Shown in pieces: positions 43,278 through 55,521 of a DNA stretch of 64,000 nucleotides. The notes beneath the pieces are model-generated. The model saw only the letters and a program-made list of their open reading frames with translations. It was not told the DNA's origin and searched no databases. The stretch spans positions 744,001 through 808,000 of the forward strand of contig CP103030.1 in NCBI GenBank assembly GCA_024752435.1, read 5' to 3'. Position 1 is the stretch's first letter, and every line of letters begins with the position of its first letter. This stretch comes from Allantophomopsis cytisporea (lineage: Eukaryota > Ascomycota > Leotiomycetes > Phacidiales > Phacidiaceae). The translations under genes were made by a program, and so were the position numbers.

Positions 43278-46200
43278 TTAATAGGCGCCGCGAATCTTAG
43301 CGTATAGTTCAGTATCAAGGAAATTATAATGAGAGTCTAGCTCGCAGAATGGGTGTCGAGACAATAAGGTTTCAGCCGTTGGGCGATCTGAAGGATCACT
43401 GCGTATTGTGTTAGTGGGTTTGTATACTTGCATCGGTATAATGGGACTTACATTGTAAAACAGTCGTACATGAAGCTTACTGCCTGTGGACTGATGTTCG
43501 CGCTCACATCATCAGGAATTGGCGGGGCTTCATTCAGGCTTCCGAGTTTGTAGATTGCTCCCACGGCCTCTTCCTTACTCCATGGTCTTCTTCCAGCGAA
43601 CATCTCCAAGACCACGCAGCCGAGAGACCAGATATCAACCTTGGCAGAATATCCCTGGCCTTGAGAGCGCACAACCTCAGGTGCCATCCAGAAGACAGAA
43701 CCTTGCATAGAGTTTGATGCATCGTTACCATAGATATCATCGGTCTTCTTCGAGATACCAAAATCGGAGATCTTGCATGTTCCATCAAGATCAAGAAGAA
43801 TGTTGTCGGCCTTCAGATCTCTGTGGAGAATACCTTCTCGATGAAGATAAGCTAGACCGTCGAGAGTTTGTCGAGTGAGAGAGCTAACAACCGGCTCTTC
43901 AAACTTGCCATGCTTACGTAGACAACTGCCTACACTTCCACCAGAAATATATTCTAGGAAGATACTGATAGACATCTCTCTTCGCTCGCAACCAAGGTAT
44001 TGGACGATGTTGTCATGGTCAAGATGTTGCATGGTGTCAATCTCCTGATCAAGGGCTGCCACCATCTCGCGCATTTTATCTTTATCGCCGCCTGCTGCCT
44101 TAGCGTTGACTTCAACCTGCTTGACAGCCAAGAATTCACCAGTGGTAGCGTTCATACCGAGATATACTCGTCCATAAGTACCCTTTCCAATAAGTTGACC
44201 CTTGAACCAACGGAAGGTTGCCTGACGCTTTGGCAAGTTATCCTGAGGAATTTGATCTTGCGGGATCTTGGGTAGAATCATGCTGCCGCGAGGCGGCTTG
44301 ATCTGCACGATATTGGCACCGAACATCTTTGTACTCTTCCTACGCAGAATAGTACTAGATTTGTCGCCAGGCTTGGTAGGAGCCGTAAAACGCTTCTGAG
44401 CTTCGTGTGCACCCTTAGCAACTTCACGAATAGACTTCATTCTGCCTAGACCGCGAGCGTGGGACATGCGGACACGCTGAGCAACGGTTTGTACAGAACC
44501 TGGTCTTTCTAGAGCTTTCAAGGTTGACTCGTCTGAACCAAGAGTATCGCCATCTGTGTATTTGTTCGAACGAGAAGGGCCACCAGCATTGGCATCCGGC
44601 AAAGGCGCGACAGTCTCTTCAAGCAGGCTTCCGTCGACTGCGGTTGGCGAGCTTGGAGGAGACGCAGTTTGTGCATCGGCAATGACTGGCTCATCCAGAT
44701 CGACATTAGGGAAGTAGTCGTCGAGGTTCTTGATAAGCGCATCAGCGGGAGGTCGGTTAGCCCAAACATCTTCCCTGGCAAAAGATTCTCGGCGCATCAA
44801 CTTGTTTAGGTCATCGTTAGACGTCGCGGACCAGCCGTCAGAAGTACCTGATCGTGGTCCTCGGCGAGAACTTTGGCCGCTGTGTGTATCTTCTTCATCA
44901 AGCTCTGGGGTACTCGCTGAGCCTGTGATAGTGGGGAAGTTTGAAGTCTGTGGCGATTTGAATGTAACCGACAGGCCCTTTCTCGATCGCCGAGTGTTAA
45001 GCTTGAGACTTGGGCGCTCTCCTTTGCCATCTGAATCACTGGTATTATCCTGCTCCTTCTTGATGCTGGTCATACTGATCGATTTGGCTTTTTGCATCGC
45101 CAAAGGTACGGCGAAGAGTCCATCATCTGAGTCATCATCCTCCGAATCGTCCTGTTGCATCACAGCAGGATTGTTGAATTGTACATCTGACTCGGTAAAC
45201 TCAACGTTCGGCCCATAAGACCTGCGATTTCCGGGAGTTGCCATGTATGACATGGGGCCTTCAGCACTGCTAGGGCTGACCATAGAGCCTGAAGGATCTT
45301 GTTGAGCTTTTTGTAGCCCAGCTGGGATCTTGACCTTCAAAGGGTCTGGAATATCGCCCATGTATCCACTATCACTCTGAGCATAGTCTGGAATGACAAA
45401 TGGTGTGTCGCCTTTGCCCCAGGTCAGGCTTCCAGGAGTACCACTGGCTGATTTCGGACTGCTTCGTCCGGAACTTGTTCCAAAATCGACACTCGACATT
45501 GAGTTTGGTACAGTCGGAGGAGATTTCTTTGAGGTCGAGCTTGAAGCGCCATTATCGGGAAGAGGTGATGCAATACCACCTAATCCCCTGCCGATACCCA
45601 CCAAAGCAGCACCTATGCCACCAGCGACCATACCTCCCTTGATGGCCCCACCGATTGACGAGGATGAGACAGGTGGTACGGGTTTTCGATTCACTCCTCG
45701 ATCATCTGAAGACTCGGCCGGAGAGATTCGGTTGCTGTCATTCTCGGCACCAGCTGCAAATGACTTGGCTTGTTGACCTGATCGTTTGCTTAGTGAATTG
45801 GCTTTGATCAGTGTTGCCGACTCTGCTGGAGGCGGTGGCGGTTTTCTTTGGGGTAACAGACTTTCTTGCTTTTTGTCTTCAAATGGCGAAATTCGTGGTT
45901 TGTCGAAGTCAACGTTGCGTCCAATAATTCCGCCTGGACCAGCTGAGCCACCAGGAGTAAGTAATGGCGATTCCTTAGTTCCGAATCGTGATGCCAAATA
46001 CGCTTCTCGCTTTGCCTCCATTTCTAAGCGGTGCTTGTTTGTGGCTGCTTCAAAGATAGCCTGTTGCTCAGCTTCTGGAAGAAGAGACTCGCCACTGCTG
46101 TTGCGAGAATTTTCGAGGTGTGCTAAGCGTTCTCGAAGCACTTCTGTTGCTGCATTGTCTTGCGTACCACCAGCCTTGGGAGTATCCCGTGACTTGTCCT

Positions 46201-49200
46201 TGAGTGTGTTCTGCCGCGAGCTTGGTGGTGAAGAGCTCGAACGACGATGAATAGGCGACACACCATTCAAACGGGCATAGGCATCCTCGTCCATCGGTCT
46301 GTTGATCGCAGAATAGCTCGGTGCCATCTTTGTGTCAATGGGTACACCAAGACCAGCAGAGGCAGGAGCGGGTAACGAAGTTGCAGACGTCGCGGGTCCT
46401 CTAATGAAGAATTTCAAGCTCCCGATTGGATCTGCTCTTGATCTTTTATATGCGACCAGTCTGGAATCGTCAAGTGCATCTTCATGGTCAAATTTGCCAA
46501 GTTCAGTTACAAATATCTGAGAATACTCGGGGTCACTGATTCCAAGATTTTGGCAAATGGCAGCACGGAGGTCGTTGGCTGAATCAGCTTCCGTGACGTC
46601 GCAAAGACGAAAGTTTAAGCCATCAAGCGTTGCAAGCACATAACTTCTACCCGGACTGTTCCGACGCCCACGTTGGCTATTTGCGGCCAGTCTGTCGTGT
46701 TCGGAATGTGAATAGGTGGAAGAGGGTCTATCCAATGATGTCTCACTCGAGTTTGGAAGTCGGCCACCAGGTACAAACGGAGGGTGCTTGAAGCTAAGAG
46801 CAGGACTAGTTGGTGAAGGAAGAGTCTGATCTTCTGGTGATGGAAAAGCGCCTTCATCTCTGGTCCGCTTCTTCCTGAAATGTTTTAAGAACCCTCCCTT
46901 GGGTTCTTTAGAAGTAGTTGGGACATCGAAAGTAGCTGACCGCTCGCCCGAATCCAGTGGGGAGGGACGAGAGCCGTCGTGACCATGACGTCGAGCCTCC
47001 AGATTACGACCAACGAGACTTGTTTCACCCACTGCGCCTCCCATGCCTCCACGCAAGATTTGGCTTGCACCTGGCGGCACACCTGATCCATAGATGGCAG
47101 CACTGGATGATATTGAATCAATACTGTCTCTTGAACGATGTCCAAATCTGCTAGTATGAGGCGATGCTGACAAATTCCCAGCCGTAGAAGACGCAGTAAG
47201 CAATGGTGAAGGAATTCCATTCTGATCTTCACTAAGCTCCAGGTGAAGAGTGGGTGTCTTTTTTGATTTTTCGTCAACAGTATCGAAACTTGGACTACGA
47301 CGATGTATCGCGTCACCTTCGCCATTTTTGCCAGCATTCGTATAAGTGTCTCGTAGTGAAACATTGCTTGCAGCGTAAGATAAAGGCATAGTAACACTTC
47401 TGGCTCCCGATATTCTCCTTCCGCTATAGCCAGGACCTGGCTGCCGGAAAGGTAGCTGTCTACCGGGACTGTCACCGTCACCGCCAGCCGTACTGGGAGT
47501 CGTAACGTGAACCTCCTGATGTGTCAAGTGTGGAGACGTATCTACGCCGCCTTCTGTTCCAGCACTCGGAGCGCTCGTTGCGTTCGATTCCTTCCGCGCA
47601 TGGCTCGACTTTGATACTTCCGGACCCCTACCGGTCACAATTCCACGGATTAATCGTCGCATTCTCTTGCCCTCCTCACGCTCTCGCACTTGGTCCCATC
47701 CAGTCCCGCTAGACGCACACTCCTTGGCCAAACGTGGATATACTTGCTGATGCAACATCCCAAAATTTCCCCGTCCTCCATGGCCGATACCCATTCCCAA
47801 AAACTGTGCACCTTCTATATCCAATGCCTTAAAGGTCTCCTGCCAGTCATTAGAAAACTGATTAGATGCTAACCACAACAAGACACGATCTAAAGGCCAT
47901 TGTGATGCTAGCTCATTAGGGGAGTTGGGTGCGTGAGAGACACTGGTATTTTGATCGGTGGAAGTGCCCTGAGCCGCTATTCTACCACCCATAGTGGTTA
48001 ACTGAGGGTTGCTCATCGTAGCCGTTGGTGGTCCTGGTGAGTAGTCTTGGGGAGTTTCTCGGATAGGCAGATGTAGATTCGGCTGGCGGCTGATAGGTGT
48101 ATGACCCTGATACAGCCGCGCATCTGGATAGTAGCTACCAGATCCATCATCCAGGGGGGTAGAAGTAGCATTTTCCGCAACACTTTTCGAAGGCGTCGAT
48201 CGTGGCGCATCCGGCAGAGACGTTGTAGAGTCATTCTCTGGGTTGAGTTTCCCCAATGGAGGGATCCCAACACCGTGACCCCAAGAATTGCCATCTGGCA
48301 AATATGTCGCTGAGACTTGCTCATCCGGGGGAGGGGCGGTTCCTGGCTGTAGAGATGGAGGCGGATGGTATGCGTTATAAGTTTGACTCGGATTGTATGG
48401 CGCGTGAGGACCGCTTGTAGATGTTATGGGAGGGGGAGCAGGATATGCTCTATCACCATACGGTCGTCCCCAGCTTCCTTGCCATGGTGTCTGCATCGTT
48501 TGGGTATTCGGTGGAGGCCCAGGAGGAGGTCCTGGTGGCGGCCCTGGGAGGGGCGGCGCAATAATAGACGGGTGTTGTTGCACTTGCTGCGAAGCAATAT
48601 GGGGTCTTGGAGGAGGAGGAGGGATATTGATCATCTGGGCTTGTTGTAACGACGCTTGCTGCAGCTGAGCCTGCTGTAGCTGAGCCTGCTGGACCGGCGG
48701 AGACATTGGCGGTGGTGGAATGGCAAATTGTCTCGATGTCTCGGGCGCTGCGACATGTCGTTGACCGGGTTGATACATGGCCCCGCCAGTGCCTGGTCGC
48801 GAAGGCGGCCGGTACGTGCTGGATTGTGGAGGACGTTCTGTTGTCGCTGCGCGCGGTCTCGTCGTCGACGGGGCTTTGGGAGAATTGTAGGCAGCACTGG
48901 AAGCGTTGATCGTTGGATAAGGAGAATTCGTGCCGTACGAGGGTAGGAGCAAGGAGCTTGAGGACTGGCTCACGGCAAAGGTTGGCACGTCGTTGAGAAG
49001 CAGTTCATGTTCTAGGTTGCGCAAAGACGGATGATAGCCAGTCGGGGATGAATCCGAGGCTCTTGTGGAATCACTGTTGATCGACCGATTCGAGAAAGAT
49101 CGTTTCCTCATCGTATCTCGCGCATCTTTAAGGCCCTCGACCGCTTTGTGAGCTGTGTCGTTGTTCGGGGGGATGAGGGAGCTTGATTTTGGAGTTGCGA

Positions 49201-49306
49201 GATAGCTTTCTGGGGGCGGGTACGGTGGCCGAACACGAGGGTTGTTTTGTTTTTGGGGGAGGGAGGGGGTTTGATTGTGGTTCGAATTTCGCGAACACGA
49301 CCTCAC
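43278..49306 (-). CDS. BCK1-like MAP kinase kinase kinase, cell-wall-integrity pathway
   Basis: The main exon (49306-43452) and a last exon (43398-43278) give about 1990 residues. The long N-terminus is Pro/Ser-rich with poly-Pro, Gln-rich QQAQLQQ repeats and a SAM-like helical segment WPLDRVLLWLASNQFS near residue 470. A Ras-association-like segment (YVLATLDGLNFRLCDVT) lies near 887. The C-terminal kinase domain starts near 1697 with GKGTYGRVYLG, then HRDLKADN, DFGISKK and WMAPEVV. The last exon adds the essential DPSDRPTAETLLSRHPF and RGAY end. BCK1/MkkK relays Pkc1 signals to the MAPKKs Mkk1/2. The N-terminus is unsettled: the frame at 49306 begins with GTG, a stop lies just upstream, and the first in-frame ATG is at 49111 (MRKRSFSNRSI), so a 5' exon or a shorter protein is possible. 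Confidence 0.9.
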
Positions 49307-49974
49307 AAAGTGCCTTTACTTGGCAGACGGTACAGATGCGAAGTCCAGGTTTGATGGTGATACATGTACTTCTTTCCTTGCCTTTCTGTATAACGATGGA
49401 GAGTCGATATCAGGTTGAAATTGATGTTGATATTTTTCCGTTCGATTTGAACGTAGGAATCAAGTCAACAACAGGATACGCTGTATAGGAAGTATAGCTC
49501 GTAGAGAGAGAGGAAGAGCCTTTTGTTTTATTTTTATTTTTTTTGTTCTTTGCGCGCAATAGCGTCAAGTCAGCCCTTTAGTGGCGGTGGAGATAAACAT
49601 GCAACCTCGCGCAAAGCCTAACTAATAAGTTGTATTGCATATCTAGGCGGCCCTTTGTGTCTAGGCACAATAATCTTTTGGGCTTTGTTTTGGTCAATAC
49701 TACGTAGATGAATTCTAGAAGTCAGTTATAAAGTTTATGTAGATCGTGGAAGTCTTTTTCAGCCACGGACAACAAAGCGACTCTGATGATGAATTGAATC
49801 GATCCTCTTCTCGTTCTGACGACTTTCTGGGGGGGGGCACCAGGGGAGATTACAATGAATATGTAACTGCATGAGGGTAGAGTATGGCAATACAACAGCT
49901 CATCACAAAAAGCAGTGATGCTTAACATCATCGTGTATACGGAGTATCATTGTATACGTACATATATACATACG

Positions 49975-50017
49975 TACATACATACATACATACATACATA
50001 CATACATACATACATAC
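49975..50017 (+). repeat. (TACA)n microsatellite, about 10 copies
   Basis: An uninterrupted TACA tetranucleotide array is read directly, preceded by CATATATACATACG simple sequence. Confidence 0.95.
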
Positions 50018-50118
50018 GTAAAATAGAAGAACAACTTGATTGTGAGTTATTGTACCTGCATAAGTATGTATCTTCCCTCCCAGCAAGGAGAAAGAAGGGG
50101 TTAAATGCATTCTACGTC

Positions 50119-50141
50119 ATATATATATATATATATATATA
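50119..50141 (+). repeat. (AT)n dinucleotide run
   Basis: About 11 alternating AT units in gene-poor DNA, close to the TACA array. Confidence 0.95.
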
Positions 50142-51275
50142 CATATACACACATGACAAATATGACATATGGGATGCGACAGAATTATGGGTTGATGTAT
50201 TTATTTATTGCCTTTATGACTTAGATTGTGTTGTGAGCTACATTCTTGATAAACAAAGTCTCAGAAGGAATGCCACCAGATCCTTCCCCAGAAATTTAGG
50301 AAGTCCAATTACAACCATAGTCCCCGTTCATAAGGTACCTACATACGCATCTATCTATCTAGTCTGGGGTAGATAACGTGTCACAATATAATGGCGATGT
50401 GATTGATATCAATACACCCACATGTACATACATACTCCATATATACGACATAGAGTATATATGATATGTGATAGTCATGTATGCACATGTACTTACTCAC
50501 TCACTCACTTGTACTGTGCACAACACCCACCATACGAATGTATAGAATTGATTCTACTCCATCCAGGATCTTCCGTCAATGCCCCATCACTCTATCGCTT
50601 TCATCGACCGGCTGGAACCTTTCGGCATTCCCGCTTGAGTCAATTGGGCGACATCCGAAACGTGTCAGTGTCACTGACGGGGGGCAGGGGATGATCGTGT
50701 GGAGTGGAGAGCATCTATCGATCCAGTAACGAACGAATAGGTACCCAACGATGTACGAAGAAATACATAATTATGTACGGACCTTTCTGGTCTTCACTTA
50801 CTTACTATAAGATATACAATTCGTAACCACAACAACCAAGGAAGAGGAATCCGTCCTCAGCCAAGTATGTTATGTACATAAGACGTATCCACCTAGGGAT
50901 ACCGATCTTTGCGTCACAGAAACAAGTCCTTATAATTCATTCCACGTGAGAAGGAAGAATAAATCGTTACCCTTGCCTCCGGCTATCTCTATGGCGTCGG
51001 ATGCGAAGGAATGGTGCCGTTCCTTGATGGACAGCAGTAAGGTAAGACAACGAGAGGGCCGATGGTGTACCTATACGAATGGGGGGAAAGCGCAATCGGG
51101 GATTTTGAAGGCCTGGGCTGAGGCTGCTGGGGAATGATCCGATAGATCTTCAGCGAATGTGATGGCTCAAGGTACGTACCTATAAGATGAGAATGACGAG
51201 TGCACTGACGACGAATAACAGGCCCGTGAAGCAGCGAAGATGATGGAAAAGAAGAGGAGAAGAAGAGGAGGAGGA

Positions 51276-51329
51276 GAAGAAGAAGAAGAAGAAGAAGAAG
51301 AAGAAGAAGAAGAAGAAGAAGAAGAAGAA
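51276..51329 (+). repeat. (GAA)18 trinucleotide repeat
   Basis: Eighteen uninterrupted GAA units follow a purine-only GAAGAGGAG tract from about 51246. The whole purine run is over 80 nt, a sequence type able to form intramolecular triplex DNA. Confidence 0.95.
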
Positions 51330-52592
51330 CAGAAACAAGGACGGACGTTGCAATCCAGACTATGTACTGACCAAAATATATTAATAAATTAATATATAAA
51401 TATATATATATACATACATTCAGTTTATGTAGCCGTATAGCTCCTGACTTCTAAATAGATTCAGGCAGATGATGTACGTAGTAGAATAGCATTGATTGGG
51501 CTGCATTGGCTGATTCCATCCAAATCCGTAGGGCTGGCTGGGCTGAGGCTACACCTTATCTTTACGATACACCGTCCATCACGGCCCGCGGCATCACAAA
51601 AATTAAGATATCCCCACACTACTTGATCACATACCCCGAATGACCCCCCTCGGGTAGCCAACCATAACAGACACCGAGAAATGGTTGTCAGGAATATCTC
51701 GTGGAGACAGGAGACCAGAGGCGAATCAAAGCAAAGCACATACTTAGCAGAATACATAGTGTCATTTAATTGTCATTCATGAGGTAGAATATACAGAGCA
51801 TGTATCATCGAGTACAGCCAAGCCAGCTCCCACAAGCCATAACGAAGCAAAGAATCAAAGCAAGCCCGCGAACCACGATACTAGTAAATGCCCTCAATAC
51901 GTCAATAATAACTTTGCCCAGACAGCCTTCATCCAAAAGATCCCGCACATAAATATCGAAGCAGTAACACCACTCGGAAGCATCACCAGATGATAACGCC
52001 ATCTTGCCACGCCTGGCATTTCCCTTCAGCTGCTACCAAACTTTTCCGTCAAATCAGCTTGCATCGAAGGCATTAATCCAATGGGTAGACTCACCATCAC
52101 CATCGTCATCAGCGCCATCCTGCAGGCTCTCAAGGCTATTTCTGGCTGCGAGCTGCAGCAACATGCCCCTCGTGTCTCAAGGTATCTATGGAATTTCAAG
52201 AGCTCTTGCATTTGAAGATGGAATCATATTTGATCTCATAATAGCAAACTCATGATTATAGTAGCTTAAGACTTGCGCAGGCGTTCTTAGCGTTGGAGCT
52301 TGATTGTTTTGTGCAGGTTAGACGATATAGGGATCATTCTCTAACGGACTGAGCAGCAATGGAATGATGGAGCAGATGCTCAGAATATACAGAATACTAT
52401 TTGGATTTGACTAACTTGTCTATGATGCCTAGCTCGGAGCTCTTGCAGATTAACCTCGAATACTAAAGCAGACGAACAACTTATTAATAATAGACATTGA
52501 CAGAATCCAAAAAGAATAAGGTAGCAAATACAACAGTCCCCAACGCCACATTGACTTTTTCTATTCCGTACCTGAACTCCCTTGACCTTCAT

Positions 52593-54419
52593 CTACTGCT
52601 TAGAGTTGGTTCTCGCAGATGCCTCGGCAGTTAGCTTCAACGCTCTTGGTGCGTCATCTCTAGGGATATATAGTTCAACGAACTGCAATACATCGGCAGA
52701 GTTGAAAGCCTTATCCGTAAAGAGCTTGTTCACATCATCCTTGGTCTTGACTTGGTAAGTCCTGGCCGTTCCCTCCTTCGCACCAAAGAAGTTGACAGCA
52801 TCCTTGTACTTCCATGTTTGGATATCGTTGTATACAGCATCCATGCCGTGAATGAATCGCTCAATGGTGTAGCCATCGTTGCAGATGACAAAGCTGAGAG
52901 ATATTAGACATTTCTTTATCCAAGGACAGAGAAGAACTTACATGATTGGCTTCAATCCATGGCGGATCATTGTGCTGATTTCTTGAGCAGTCAGTTGGAA
53001 ACTGCCGTCACCAACGAAGAGAATTGTTCTCCTGTCGCTATTCGCATCTCTTGCAGCTAAAGCAGCTCCCTGACAAGCTCCAACGGAATATCCGATACTA
53101 CCCCAAAGTACCTGACTGAGCGCCGTAACACCCTTGGGGAACTTAGTCTCCCAGATACCAAAGTTGGCAGTTCCAGTCTCAGTTACGACAATATCGTTAT
53201 CCTTGAGGAATTCTCCCATACGCGGCCAGAACCATGCTTGAGTGATCGTATCGGATGAATCGGTATTCGCAACGACCCAATTTTCTGCTTTTGGGCCTGG
53301 AACAGCCTTCAGCTGCTTAAGATCAACTTGCTGGACAACCTTTCGGAGAACTCCACGCATATGAGTTTGGGGGTATCTTGAGTAACGGACGACAATGTGG
53401 GTACTGTGGAAATCAATGGTGTTGAGCTGAGAGGTCTTGTAAGAAAAGCCAGCAGTGTTAAAATCGGACTTCATAGCGCCAATGGTCAAGATCAAATCCG
53501 AAGACTCCACTCTCTTCTTCACCTCTGGCTGGCTACCATCTCCAGCATAAACACCTCCATAGCTGGCATGCGTCTCGTCAATAGCACCCTTGCCCATGGG
53601 TGTGACAAACACTGGAAGATTTGTCTTTTCAACAAGTGCATGGACTTCATCCAAGACTCTGTGACGGATAGCGCAGGCATCCACCAAAATGATTGGGTTC
53701 TTAGCATTGTGGAGATATTTAAGAACAACATCGACCACATAGTCCTCCTTATCTGGATCGTTCGCTGGTAAGGAAAGATCAATGGGTGTGTTCAGTCTGT
53801 CGCCCTCAATCTTCTTTTGTGTCATGTCTGTTGGCAAAGCAATATATACTGGGCGACTTTGAATCCAACACTGTTGCAATGTGTAGTCGATGAGAGCAGC
53901 AGCCTCCAGTGGATCCCTCACGTTTGCCATTGCGCATGAGATTTCCTTGTTCATATCGTAAAAGACGTTGAAGTTGCCATTTCCGAGTGTGTGATGCAAT
54001 AGTGCACCGTCCTTCTGGGAATGAGTGGAAGGTGTACCGACAATGTGGACGATGGGAACATGTTCGGAGTATGCTCCAGCGATAGCATTGATTGCTGAGA
54101 GTTCTCCCACACCAAAGGTCGTAACAAGCGCGGCGATGCCGTTGACTCGGGCATAACCATCTGCGGCGTAACCTGAGAGATAAATTAGCTGCTGATGAAA
54201 TCGAACTGGGGCTTCAGAATAACACTTACCAGCATTAAGCTCGTTGCAGTTTCCTACCCACTTCAGACCAGCTGGGTCAATGTAGTCAAGTGCAACAAGA
54301 TTGTAGTCTCCCGGGACACCATGAACAGATCTTACGCCCAACTGGTGAAGACGAGTAAACAGATATTCTGCCACATCTACGGGCTTCTTGAGGGAGGAAG
54401 TCCTGATGTCAGTCGCCAT
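52593..54419 (-). CDS. Pyruvate decarboxylase
   Basis: Three exons on the minus strand, 54419-54230, 54172-52942 and 52893-52593, give 573 residues. The N-terminal TPP domain has VHGVPGDYNLVALDYI and the activating Glu in GNCNELNAGYAADGYAR. The C-terminal TPP motif starts GDGSFQLTAQEIS near residue 447 and continues FVICNDGYTIE. The enzyme converts pyruvate to acetaldehyde and CO2 in the cytosol, the first fermentative step. The first intron is 57 nt, stop-free and in frame, so an unspliced form would insert 19 residues just after the catalytic Glu region. The 48-nt second intron is required for PIIFVICNDGY. The motif has Cys where yeast PDC usually has Asn (NNDGY). Indolepyruvate decarboxylase is a less likely alternative. 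Confidence 0.94.
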
Positions 54420-55521
54420 CTTGATTGAGGTACAGTACTAGATAGATAGATAGATAGATCGGATGATAGAAAAAGAATTGAGGTAGTTGAAAAGATTGTG
54501 GGTGCAAATGTTTTTGGAAGGATGATGAGGCGGTCTATTCTATTATATACTATTATATACTAGATGATGAAACCTTCTCTCTATTACACGTAGAAAGTGA
54601 AAGTAAATGAAAGCAGCTTGATGAGTGGACAGCCGTCACTTCCGCTTCATGTGCTTGCTGTACTTAGTGGGCTGTTTCTCTAAGTCGCCGTGCCTCAACT
54701 GACCGAGCTTCAAAGCTCCATATGATTGTGACGTAATCGTCCTAGCATCTATATTCTCGGCCCGTTGAGAAACACTAAAATAATTATATGGATATATGGA
54801 GTCTCATCGATGTCAAATGCTCGAATCAACTTGGTTTCCTCGACATGTAAACTCTCAATTATCCATTCTTAACTCATGCTCGTTGCCACGGATATATCAC
54901 GGTCACATGTTCATCGAGAAAATGCCATTGTGGAGTGGGAAATCTGCATGGATACCCATAAACCTTTATCATGCCGAAGCACCCGTTCTTCCCGAATTAT
55001 TATCGAATCTTCTCATTCTATCGTTGACATTGTATCACTGATGTCTTACAATCGCTTTACCTCTTTTTCCTTTTCTTCCTCTTCTGATCACCGGATTTAT
55101 ACTTTCCAGACTTTAGACTAGGGAGAGGCTCTGCTACGTGATATGATGAAGATGGAGCTTAGCAGTGTTTGAGTTTGTCCTACTACAAATTAAGACATAG
55201 AACCGTCTCGAAAGCAATGATTCATTCCTAGAGCAATCAATATTCATGGTTCACTCGGACTTTTTAACAAATGCTAATGCAACGACATGGAATCAGCTGG
55301 ACCGCATATCCACAGTCGCAAAGTTATGATGAATGTCATGAAGTCATGACCTAGAAAAGAACGAAGTCTGGGGAATCGCAATCCAAGCTCAATCCCAATC
55401 CCAATCCCAACCCTAACTCCAGCTCCAATTCCCCGTCCATTACCCAAACACCAGAAGCAGAATTCCCATAAGCCGTGTCTGTACAAAGCATAGAAATACC
55501 CTCCGAATCCACCCCATGTAT
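54420..55521. other. Intergenic region: pyruvate decarboxylase promoter and 3' flank of Pcp1
   Basis: About 1.1 kb without a gene. The first part is the decarboxylase promoter, with a short GATA repeat (54441-54459) in the probable leader. The right part has a short AATCCC repeat near 55390-55420 and the Pcp1 3' end. Confidence 0.55.
54537..54561 (-). promoter_or_regulatory. Double TATA-like element of the pyruvate decarboxylase gene
   Basis: On the minus strand two copies of GTATATAATA occur in direct tandem about 120-140 nt upstream of the decarboxylase start codon. Position and sequence fit a TATA box of a strongly regulated metabolic gene; function is inferred. Confidence 0.5.

Larger units (their letters stand above)
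49307..52592. other. Gene-poor 3.3-kb region rich in microsatellites
   Basis: No protein-coding gene can be supported. It includes the promoter of the kinase gene on the left, a G-homopolymer near 49829-49837, and ACAT, AT, TCAC and GAA repeats. A 63-codon frame at 50946-51137 (inner start MASDAKEWCRSLMDSSK) is protein-like only briefly and is unrecognised. A long 5' leader or a non-coding transcript is possible but not shown by the sequence. Confidence 0.55.

Noticed and set aside
49928..50376. Open frames across the TACA and AT microsatellites
   Set aside because: Their products are simple peptides of the repeat (HTYIHTYI, YVCMYVCM) and reflect stop-free repeat units only.
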